Shown here: in pieces, positions 1 to 5,555 of the stretch
Position numbering within the stretch: the first letter of the stretch is position 1
Layout of the letters: each line of letters begins with the position of its first letter
Source: Kiritimatiellia bacterium
GTDB lineage: Bacteria; Verrucomicrobiota; Kiritimatiellia; RFP12; DVOR01
NCBI GenBank assembly: GCA_017548245.1
Contig: JAFYMU010000146.1
Span: 1-7,170 of the forward strand
Direction: 5' to 3'
Length of the DNA: 7,170 nt
Program-made: the position numbers and the translations under genes
Notes under the pieces: model-generated
Databases searched by the model: none
Seen by the model: only the letters and a program-made list of their open reading frames with translations
What the model was told of the DNA's origin: nothing

Positions 1-867
1 CTTCGCGGCATAACGTGCATAGTACGCTGCCGAACGGTCCACCTTCGAGGGGTCCTTACCCGAGAACGCGCCACCGCCGTGTGCGCCCACGCCGCCGTAG
101 GTGTCCACGATAATCTTGCGACCCGTAACACCCGAGTCACCAGCCGGGCCACCAATCACAAAGCGGCCCGTCGGGTTGATGTGGAAACGCGTATCGTTGG
201 TGAGCAATCCCGTCGAGGCGAGCGATTCGCGAATCACCGCTTCCAAATCGGTGTGAATGCGTGCTTCAGGCACATCACGCGTCTGGTGCGAACACACCAC
301 ATCCGTAATTGCCAAGGGGCGACCGCCATCGTACAACACCGAGACCTGCGCCTTTGCATCCGGACGCAAGTAATCAATGGTGCCCGCATGACGCAATGCC
401 GCCAAATCCTTCAAGATGCGGTGCGATGCGACCAACGGTAACGGCAAGAATTCAGGCGTTTCATTCGTGGCATAACCATACATCATGCCCTGGTCGCCTG
501 CGCCCTGGTCTTCGGGATCTTCGCGTTCGACGCCACGATTAATGTCGGGCGACTGCGCGTGCAAATTGTTCACATAGGCGAAATCGTGGTAACTGAAACC
601 TTCGCTCGGATCATCGTAACCGATGCGCTTAATCACCTCAGCCGCCAAGGCCTTCGTGTTCACCGTTTCAAAGCCACGGCACGTAATTTCACCCAAATTG
701 ACCACTAAATTGGTGCCGACTGCCGTTTCGCAAGCCACATGTGCGCGATCGTCCAACGCTAAGCAAGCGTCCAACACGGCATCAGAAATCGCATCGGCAA
801 CCTTGTCAGGATGGCCTTCCGAGACCGATTCTGACGTATAAACATGGCGAGTATTTAACTTACTCAT
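1..867 (-). CDS. metK: S-adenosylmethionine synthetase (methionine adenosyltransferase), 3' end outside window
   Basis: A cytoplasmic enzyme that makes S-adenosylmethionine from methionine and ATP, releasing phosphate and pyrophosphate. The frame is open from the ATG at 867 to the window edge, giving 289 residues. About 95 C-terminal residues are missing compared with the 384-residue E. coli enzyme. Family signatures are clear: SESVSEGHPDK at 12-22 (methionine/ATP site), the GAGDQGMM loop at 122-129, and GGGAFSGKDPSKVDRSAAY at 264-282 (phosphate-binding and active-site loop). No frameshift or missing key residue is seen in this part. The start is supported by AAAGGA four bases upstream and by the family N-terminus. 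The gene lies downstream of a promoter, a SAM-II-type aptamer and an intrinsic terminator on the same strand, so it is probably switched off when SAM is plentiful. It is divergent from the orphan gene at 1150. Confidence 0.97.
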   Translation of the reverse strand, partial: MSKLNTRHVYTSESVSEGHPDKVADAISDAVLDACLALDDRAHVACETAVGTNLVVNLGEITCRGFETVNTKALAAEVIKRIGYDDPSEGFSYHDFAYVNNLHAQSPDINRGVEREDPEDQGAGDQGMMYGYATNETPEFLPLPLVASHRILKDLAALRHAGTIDYLRPDAKAQVSVLYDGGRPLAITDVVCSHQTRDVPEARIHTDLEAVIRESLASTGLLTNDTRFHINPTGRFVIGGPAGDSGVTGRKIIVDTYGGVGAHGGGAFSGKDPSKVDRSAAYYARYAAK

Positions 868-896
868 AGTGTCCTTTCCGGACTCGAATGTTAACC

Positions 897-928
897 AAAA
901 AAAGAACAGTGCACTTGCATGCACTGTT
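897..928 (-). terminator. Intrinsic terminator (attenuator) in the metK leader
   Basis: AACAGUGCA (928-920) pairs perfectly with UGCACUGUU (913-905). An extra U-G pair closes a GCAA tetraloop, which belongs to the stable GNRA class. The stem is followed by C and then seven U residues (903-897). It lies about 30 bases before the metK start codon on the same strand, so it would stop transcription before metK. Its left arm overlaps the 3' strand of the antiterminator, as expected of a transcriptional off-switch driven by SAM. Confidence 0.9.
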
Positions 929-975
929 ACGACTAATTCGGTTTATCCGAGTGCCTCCCTTTTAGCGTAACAGTG
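922..975 (-). promoter_or_regulatory. Antiterminator helix of the metK leader
   Basis: CACUGUUACG (975-966) is perfectly complementary to CGUAACAGUG (931-922), giving ten pairs. The 34-base loop contains a small nested hairpin, UCGG (950-947) with CCGA (941-938). The 5' strand lies in the aptamer connector and its last base is the first G of the conserved GCUAAAA. The 3' strand is most of the left arm of the downstream terminator hairpin. The helix is therefore mutually exclusive with the terminator, and probably with the SAM-bound pseudoknot. The pairing is seen in the sequence. The switching role is inferred. Confidence 0.8.
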
Positions 976-1027
976 TGTTAACCATCTACGTCCGCAAGCC
1001 GGAGAGCTTTCAAATCAACGTAAATGG
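952..1027 (-). ncRNA. SAM-II-type riboswitch aptamer (SAM-II or related SAM-V) in the metK leader
   Basis: A cis-acting RNA that binds S-adenosylmethionine through an H-type pseudoknot. P1 is formed by 1027-1018 (CCAUUUACGU) and 991-982 (ACGUAGAUGG): ten pairs, one of them U-G. Directly after the 5' strand of P1 comes the conserved UGAUUU (1017-1012). The loop then holds CUCUC and CUUGC, and the 3' part holds the signature GCUAAAAGGG (966-957). CUCUC (1006-1002) can pair with GGGAG (959-955) to form the pseudoknot. The order UGAUUU, CUUGC, GCUAAA(A)AGGG matches my memory of the SAM-II core. The connector between P1 and GCUAAAA (981-967, about 15 bases) is longer than in the minimal aptamers I remember, and I could not draw the inner pseudoknot helix cleanly. 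Its position before metK fits SAM sensing. SAM-V shares the same ligand core and cannot be excluded by eye. Confidence 0.82.
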
Positions 1028-1034
1028 AATGCCC

Positions 1035-1064
1035 ATTATACCACAAACCATCTCGCAATGGGAA
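1035..1064 (-). promoter_or_regulatory. metK promoter (extended -10)
   Basis: On the minus strand a perfect TATAAT occupies 1040-1035. It is preceded by TGG (1043-1041), giving an extended -10 of the form TGnTATAAT. The best -35 is TTCCCA at 1064-1059 (four of six consensus positions) with an 18-base spacer, and the extended -10 would compensate for it. The expected transcription start, about seven bases downstream near 1028, falls at the first base pair of the riboswitch P1 helix (1027). This mutual fit supports both calls. The start site is inferred, not observed. Confidence 0.75.
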
Positions 1065-1066
1065 AT

Positions 1067-1097
1067 CACTCCAACAAATGCGTAACTTGTTGGGGTG
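1067..1097. repeat. 11-bp inverted repeat upstream of the orphan gene; possible operator
   Basis: Arms CACTCCAACAA (1067-1077) and TTGTTGGGGTG (1087-1097) are complementary over 11 positions with one G-T pair, separated by nine bases. No T-run follows on either strand, so it is not an obvious terminator. It lies just upstream of the metK promoter, and its right arm overlaps TTGTTG (1087-1092). TTGTTG is a weak -35 candidate for the plus-strand gene, with TATGGG (1109-1114) as -10 and a 16-base spacer. A regulator binding here could affect one or both divergent promoters. No regulator is identified. Confidence 0.5.
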
Positions 1098-1149
1098 GGG
1101 TGCGTTTGTATGGGGTGCATTGTTCATGACTTGAGATGAGGAGGATGCA

Positions 1150-3066
1150 ATGGTTTTGAATATGAAGGAGTTGCGGGATTTGATTCAGATGAATCCCGGA
1201 ATGGATTTTACGGTAAATACGGAGAATGGTGAGTATCAGTGTGCGCGAAGGGGTTCGCCTGAGGTGGCCGTGGACACGCCGATGGGGAATGTGCTCTTTC
1301 GGAGTCGTGTACTGACGGCCATTATGGAGGAGTTGAAGTTAACGCCTGGGAATCAGTTTCTGGCGGAGTTGTGCGCGGCATTAAAGTTTGGGTCAGCGAC
1401 GGCAAAGGGGGCGGTGGAGGAGGTGTTGGATTCGGCGACGTTGGATCGTGTGCTCACGATGGCCGAGTCTTACCGTTTGCAACGAACGCAGGTCTTTGAG
1501 CAGTTGAATGCCTTTGAAAGCTTGAAGCAGGATGTCAAGTTACAGGAGTTGATTCGGAATGCGGATTCGGCTACCTTGAAGATGGTGCAACGTGATTTGG
1601 TGCTGGAGGCGCAGGCGGTTAAGGCGGAACCCTATTATCGGTTTTTGAACCCACTTATTTGCAAGGAGGATGTCTATCGCGCAGTCTCAAATTTGTTGGC
1701 GATGGTGGCGACGATTTCCGAACATCCTCACTATGATCGTAAGGGGCTGACGGAGTTTCTCTCCGCGCATCGAGAGTCCTTTTGCCACCGCGCAGTAGCG
1801 TTGATGCAACGCGACCAGCTGAATGTCTCGCGCGATTATCGGAAAATGATCGCGTGTACAGTGGAGGCGTTGAATGGGATGCAACAGGAGTTGCGTCTTC
1901 GCAATACGCCGCGCACAGCAGAGGAGGCCACGCGGAAACAGTTGTTGGAGGCGATGGATTTACGGTCAAAGTGTGCCGATCCACAGGTGTTGCCGGCGTC
2001 GTTAGCGGAGATCATGCGCCACCAGATTGTGACGGGTGATGCGGAGGTGGTGAAGGCTTATCGGCAGGGATTGGATTCCAAAGTAACGGTCGCAGTGCCG
2101 TATCTCGTTGGACAAGGGGAACAGACCGTTTGGGGAACGGATCAGGTTCGCCAGATTACGGAAACGTGTGTGCGCGAGGCGTTCGCCGAGAAGTCTCAGG
2201 AGAAGGATTGGAACTCCTTTTGGATGAATTGTATGAAGGTTCAAGAGGCGGATATTAAACGTGGGGGAAGGCTGACCTTAGGGGAAACAACACTTCCCAA
2301 AACGGTGAAGGTGGCGGATATTCAGAATGCGATGGAGGGCTTCTTTGAGTTAAAGACCCATCCAGAGAATCTCCCCTTGGCGGCTGCGTGTGCCTTTTTA
2401 GGTCAACAAGCGGGGATTATTACCACCTTTATTCACCCGGCATATGAAAATGTGGGGCTCTCATTATATGATTTTAAGGGTGGTGATTCGGGTGTGGAGA
2501 ATACGCAGATGAACTTTTTCGTGACGCGCACTGCGGAGGGGTTTGATTTGGATATGGTGTACAACGTGAATCAACCGCAGCACTATATTGACTACTACAA
2601 TAGCAATCTCACGCAATGTCCCTTGGATGGTCGTGTACAAGGAAATTTTGTGAATCGTAGCCAACGGTTTTCTGTCGCGCTTGAACAGGGGCGTCCAGTG
2701 ATTCGCTTGCCGCAGGCGGGGAAACTGCATTATCGGTTGCAAGCTTACGAACCGCCCTCTGATTTTGGTCAGGTCGTTCGTGATGCCATGGGTTCGCCCA
2801 CCTTTGCCAAACGGCTTCAGGCGGATTTAAAGCAACGCTTGGAGAGTCATCCTGACAACGCAACGGAGTGGAAGCCGATTCTAGAGTCCTTGCCCAAATT
2901 ACAAGCGTTAATCGCCAACCAACGTGAATTTCTTGTTCAACGCGTGGGGAGTGCTTTGGAACGAAATCAGCGGGCAGGGATTCCAAAAGAACTGGGTATT
3001 GTGAGGATGTGCGGCCTTCAACTCATGAGTAATGTACACCCCTCTGAAACGCCACAAGAGGTTTAA
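1150..3066 (+). CDS. Hypothetical protein of 638 residues, family not recognised
   Basis: An intact reading frame with a strong Shine-Dalgarno, GAGGAGG at 1138-1144, five bases before the ATG at 1150; this favours it over the ATG at 1162. I do not recognise the family and assign no function. No signal peptide, membrane segment or nucleotide-binding P-loop is visible, so the protein is probably cytoplasmic or exported by a route without a Sec signal. Residues about 52-300 and 537-608 look mainly helical and rich in charge and Leu. A stretch from about 420 to 535 looks beta-rich, with many Asn, Tyr, Gly and Asp (HPAYENVGLSLYDFKGG at 429-445). Cysteines are scattered and form no obvious metal motif. 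By eye the gene has lower GC and more TTG/GAT/AAT codons than the operon to its right, which may reflect transfer or weaker codon selection. It is divergent from metK and convergent with rsmB, so it is likely a single-gene transcript. Confidence 0.88.
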   Translation: MVLNMKELRDLIQMNPGMDFTVNTENGEYQCARRGSPEVAVDTPMGNVLFRSRVLTAIMEELKLTPGNQFLAELCAALKFGSATAKGAVEEVLDSATLDRVLTMAESYRLQRTQVFEQLNAFESLKQDVKLQELIRNADSATLKMVQRDLVLEAQAVKAEPYYRFLNPLICKEDVYRAVSNLLAMVATISEHPHYDRKGLTEFLSAHRESFCHRAVALMQRDQLNVSRDYRKMIACTVEALNGMQQELRLRNTPRTAEEATRKQLLEAMDLRSKCADPQVLPASLAEIMRHQIVTGDAEVVKAYRQGLDSKVTVAVPYLVGQGEQTVWGTDQVRQITETCVREAFAEKSQEKDWNSFWMNCMKVQEADIKRGGRLTLGETTLPKTVKVADIQNAMEGFFELKTHPENLPLAAACAFLGQQAGIITTFIHPAYENVGLSLYDFKGGDSGVENTQMNFFVTRTAEGFDLDMVYNVNQPQHYIDYYNSNLTQCPLDGRVQGNFVNRSQRFSVALEQGRPVIRLPQAGKLHYRLQAYEPPSDFGQVVRDAMGSPTFAKRLQADLKQRLESHPDNATEWKPILESLPKLQALIANQREFLVQRVGSALERNQRAGIPKELGIVRMCGLQLMSNVHPSETPQEV

Positions 3067-3072
3067 TGGCGG

Positions 3073-3098
3073 CAGAACATTTGCTCAGTTCATTTGCT
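3073..3098. repeat. Imperfect tandem 13-mer between convergent genes
   Basis: CAGAACATTTGCT (3073-3085) is followed directly by CAGTTCATTTGCT (3086-3098), with two mismatches in 13. It lies in the 72-base gap between the stop of the orphan gene (3066) and the stop of the rsmB catalytic part (3139). I see no convincing stem with a T-run for either transcript in this gap. Confidence 0.5.
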
Positions 3099-3138
3099 TG
3101 CGGAAAAGACGTTGGCAGTTCTGAAGCGCAACGAAGGG

Positions 3139-3726
3139 TTAAGGGGTGGGCGAACGCAAGAGCACGCAAGCAAAGGCGCCATCGTGCGTTGCATCGGGCA
3201 ATTCCAACTGGCAGTCGCCTTGGGGGAATTCGGGATGGTTGGCCAAGAAGGCCGCAATCTGGCGTTCGTTCTCATCGGGTTCAATCGAACACGTGGAGTA
3301 GACCAACCGTCCCCCCGGCGCGACCTGACGGGCACAGTTTTCCAATAGGGCGCGTTGGGTCTCCAAGAGGGCCTGCAACTTCTGCGTTGTCCAGGTCCAA
3401 CGTGCATCTGGACGACGTCCAAAGACACCGGTATTGCTACACGGGACGTCCAAAAGAATGGCGTCAAAGGTGCCAAAGTCGGCTTGCGTGGCATCGGCTT
3501 GCTGCAGACGAACGCGTTCGGCCAAACCGCAACGTTGCAAGGTGTCGCGCAGCGTATCAATGCGCGTCGCGCTAAATTCATTGGCGACGAGGGTGTCACC
3601 CGCTGCCAATCGTGCTGCGAGTTGGGCGGTCTTACCTCCCGGTGCCGCACAGGCGTCAAGGATGCGCATCCCGGGTCGTGCGTCAACCAGATTGACGGCG
3701 TGGCGTGTCGCGGCGTCTTGTACCAC
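3139..3726 (-). CDS. rsmB: 16S rRNA (cytosine-5) methyltransferase RsmB, catalytic half, separated by an in-frame stop
   Basis: The SAM-dependent methyltransferase domain of RsmB/Sun, which methylates a cytosine (C967 in E. coli numbering) of 16S rRNA. The 195 residues from the GTG at 3726 include MVQDAATR at the domain start, SAM-binding motif I DACAAPGGKT at 24-33, motif IV DVPCSNTG at 93-100, and motif VI STCSIEPDEN at 144-153. C146 corresponds to the family's catalytic nucleophile and C96 to the Cys that releases the product, so catalytic residues are intact. It ends in TAA at 3141-3139. The frame is continuous with the RNA-binding half upstream except for one UAG at 3738-3736. GTG is three codons after that stop, and AGGG overlapping the stop lies seven bases before it, so stop-and-restart translation is possible. 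Readthrough, a recent nonsense mutation or a sequencing error are the alternatives. Confidence 0.88.
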   Translation of the reverse strand: MVQDAATRHAVNLVDARPGMRILDACAAPGGKTAQLAARLAAGDTLVANEFSATRIDTLRDTLQRCGLAERVRLQQADATQADFGTFDAILLDVPCSNTGVFGRRPDARWTWTTQKLQALLETQRALLENCARQVAPGGRLVYSTCSIEPDENERQIAAFLANHPEFPQGDCQLELPDATHDGAFACVLLRSPTP

Positions 3727-3735
3727 AAAGGCGCC

Positions 3736-3738
3736 CTA
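3736..3738 (-). other. In-frame UAG interrupting rsmB
   Basis: On the minus strand the reading is GGT TAT GCC TAG GGC GCC TTT GTG GTA CAA GAC. Upstream and downstream are in the same frame and both match RsmB, so one base substitution is enough to explain the break. In E. coli RsmB the matching segment is GFEDGWVTVQD. The stop falls on a variable position (D there), so GAG or CAG could be the ancestral codon. The local bases form the palindrome CCTAGG (3735-3740). The genes whose ends are visible use TAA or TGA, so nothing else in the window tests whether UAG is reassigned. Confidence 0.9.
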
Positions 3739-4350
3739 GGCATAACCCTCAAGGGTGGTGATGGGCGTGTGGCGCGGAACGATAAAGGTGCCTTCAGGGT
3801 CGGCCGGGTGGGGCGTGCATCCCGCAGGTGCCGCGTGCGGTGGCAAGGGGCGAACGCAGACGGAGGGCGTACCACGCATTGCTTCTGCGATGGCGCGGGT
3901 GCGTTCCACCCCGTAGGTCTTGTGCCAACGCTCCCACAAGGCTCTCGGGATGTCCCATTGGAGATAGTCGGGTTGCTTGGCAAGGGCGGCGAGGAGGTCT
4001 TCCTTCTCGCGCTGGATACGGCGCAGAATGGCATTGACGAACTTTGCCGCATCGCGTCCAATCGGCTTCGCGGCCTCAACGGTTTCGGCGATGGCAGCGT
4101 GTTCGGCCATGCCGGGCATGACGAGGAGTTGGGCGGCGCCAATCATCAAGGCGGCCCAGAGTTCGCCCGTCGGCATACGCTTCACGCACTGTTTGAGCAC
4201 CCATTCCAACGATAACCTCCGTCGCAAGACGGCGCTCGTCAATTCCAAGGCGTCGGCATGGTTCGCCGCCGTCTTGAGGGTTTGAGCAGGGAAGAGCCCC
4301 CGAATGCGCCAGAGGGCTAAGGCAAAGATGGCATCACGACGCGCACTCAT
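3736..4350 (-). CDS. rsmB: RsmB N-terminal NusB-like RNA-binding half, truncated by in-frame UAG
   Basis: The N-terminal 204 residues of 16S rRNA (cytosine-5) methyltransferase RsmB. Residues about 1-115 match the NusB-like helical domain that binds RNA: LWAALMIGAAQLLVMPGMAEHAAIAETVE at 64-92 and KFVNAILRRI at 103-112. Residues about 140-204 correspond to the linker before the methyltransferase domain (PSVCVRPLPP, then ITTLEGYA) and end at UAG 3738-3736. Together with the downstream frame the gene would encode about 403 residues, near the 429 of E. coli RsmB. The ATG at 4350 overlaps the aminotransferase stop as ATGA, which argues for translational coupling and fixes the start. On its own this half cannot methylate. 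It could act with the catalytic half if that is made separately, or be a pseudogene remnant. Confidence 0.88.
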   Translation of the reverse strand: MSARRDAIFALALWRIRGLFPAQTLKTAANHADALELTSAVLRRRLSLEWVLKQCVKRMPTGELWAALMIGAAQLLVMPGMAEHAAIAETVEAAKPIGRDAAKFVNAILRRIQREKEDLLAALAKQPDYLQWDIPRALWERWHKTYGVERTRAIAEAMRGTPSVCVRPLPPHAAPAGCTPHPADPEGTFIVPRHTPITTLEGYA

Positions 4351-5531
4351 CGGCAGGCTTCCTTAAAGGCGGCAGCGGAACGTTCAATGATGTCGCGTTC
4401 CACGGCGCAACACAAACGGATATAACCCGGCATGCCAAAGCCGCGTCCAGGCACGGCGATGATGCCGTGTTCCATCAATTTGGCGCAGAAGGCAACGTCA
4501 TCGCCGCCGGGAACTTGCGGGAAGAAGTAGAAGGCACCCTGCGGTTTGGCAAAGGTGAGGCCTGCTTCGGTGAGCACGCGTGCCATGGCTTGACGGCGAT
4601 CGTCGTAAATCTGCAAGTCAACCTGTTCGTCCAAGAGCGCTTGGGCGAGGCGTTGGCCCAAGATGGGGGCGTTCACATAACCCAAGGTGCGGTTGGTCAT
4701 TGTGACGGCGGCCAAGAGGGTGTCAAGTCCTTCAAGCGAAGGATTAAAGGCAATGTAACCGATACGTTCGCCCGCAAGGGAGAGGCTCTTGGAGAAGGAA
4801 CCCAACACCACGGCATAAGGCGAGAGCGGTAAGACGGGCGGAACGCTCACGCCGTCAAAGGCGAAGAGACGGTAGGGTTCGTCCGAGAGGATGTAGATGG
4901 GGCGTTCACGCGTTTGGTTCAGGGTGTTGACGGCTTCTGCCAATTGTTTGAGCGCTTCTGCACTGTAAACGGCACCCGTCGGGTTATTCGGCGAATTGAG
5001 GAGGATGACGCGTGTCTTCTCGGTGACCTTGGCGAGGAGGGCTTGCGGGTCCAATGAAAAGGTCGGCCCTTGCATCGGCACGGGCTTGAGTACGCCGCCG
5101 AAGTGGCCGCAGTAAAAACCGTATTCGACAAAGTAGGGGGCGGGCACCAAAACCTCGTCATCGCGTTCCAATACAGCGCGGAAGAAGGCGACAAGCGCAC
5201 CTGCCGCACCCACCGTTACGATGAGGTGCTTGCCTTCAAGGGGGCACTGTTGTTCTTGCGTGAGTTTTTGTGCCAAGGCATCGCGGAAGGTGGGGAGTCC
5301 GGCATTGGGCATGTAGCCGAGGCCGCAGGGGCGAACCGCATCGTCGGCCAGAGCGTGCAGCACTTCACGGGCCTTCTGGGGCGGCGGAACGTCTGGGTTA
5401 CCCAAGGAGAAGTCAAAGACGCGGTCGGCGCCACGTTGACGTTTGAGTTCGGCGCCTGCTTCAAACATGCGGCGAATCCAAGAGGCGTTGGTCAAAGCGG
5501 ATTGAATGTCGGAGGCGATGAGTTGTGCCAT
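4347..5531 (-). CDS. Pyridoxal-phosphate-dependent aminotransferase, class I/II (AspAT fold type I)
   Basis: A 394-residue cytoplasmic enzyme expected to move an amino group between an amino acid and a 2-oxo acid; the substrate cannot be told from sequence. Visible features are FSLGNPDVPPP at 41-51, GYMPNAGLP at 72-80, SPNNPTG at 180-186 (cofactor-contacting Asn), DEPY at 217-220 (Asp to the PLP ring nitrogen, Tyr to its hydroxyl), SFSKSLSLAGERIGY at 245-259 with K248 as the Schiff-base lysine and R256 at the phosphate, and YIRLCCA at 370-376 with R372 for the substrate carboxylate. All key residues are present. I chose the ATG at 5531 because GAGG lies six bases upstream; an in-frame TTG at 5555 would add eight residues but is less likely. 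It starts 24 bases after the adenine deaminase stop, and its TGA overlaps the rsmB start. The FSLGNPDVPPP subgroup is often annotated only as a general aminotransferase. Confidence 0.93.
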   Translation of the reverse strand: MAQLIASDIQSALTNASWIRRMFEAGAELKRQRGADRVFDFSLGNPDVPPPQKAREVLHALADDAVRPCGLGYMPNAGLPTFRDALAQKLTQEQQCPLEGKHLIVTVGAAGALVAFFRAVLERDDEVLVPAPYFVEYGFYCGHFGGVLKPVPMQGPTFSLDPQALLAKVTEKTRVILLNSPNNPTGAVYSAEALKQLAEAVNTLNQTRERPIYILSDEPYRLFAFDGVSVPPVLPLSPYAVVLGSFSKSLSLAGERIGYIAFNPSLEGLDTLLAAVTMTNRTLGYVNAPILGQRLAQALLDEQVDLQIYDDRRQAMARVLTEAGLTFAKPQGAFYFFPQVPGGDDVAFCAKLMEHGIIAVPGRGFGMPGYIRLCCAVERDIIERSAAAFKEACR

Positions 5532-5555
5532 GGGGTCCCTCAAAGAACGAGTCAA

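Noticed and set aside
79..542. Plus-strand frames inside metK
   Set aside because: The minus strand encodes unbroken MetK with all signatures. These are antisense shadows.
871..883. GUCC-GGAAA-GGAC mini-hairpin covering part of the metK Shine-Dalgarno
   Set aside because: Only four pairs, no ligand-linked partner seen, and the terminator already explains control. Too weak to call a second switch.
889..983. GGTTAACA occurring twice in the metK leader (983-976 and 896-889)
   Set aside because: A short 8-base match containing the self-complementary GTTAAC. It is not part of a consistent fold with the aptamer and terminator and may be chance.
3111..3134. GTTG...CAAC stem near the rsmB stop as a possible terminator
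   Set aside because: The paired arms are only about five bases around a long loop with only a short T-rich run (TCTTTT), which is insufficient for an intrinsic terminator.
3066..3575. 169-residue plus-strand frame whose ATG overlaps the orphan stop (TAATG)
   Set aside because: The TAATG overlap suggests coupling, but the product is an Arg-rich low-complexity translation antisense to the rsmB catalytic domain.
3090..4142. 350-residue minus-strand open frame overlapping rsmB
   Set aside because: It lies in another frame of the same strand as the two clear rsmB halves. Its translation is rich in Pro, Arg and Ser with no domain pattern, so it is a GC-driven shadow.
3355..4215. 286-residue plus-strand open frame
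   Set aside because: It is antisense to rsmB, low in recognisable structure and without a convincing ribosome site. The complementary strand encodes well-conserved RsmB motifs.
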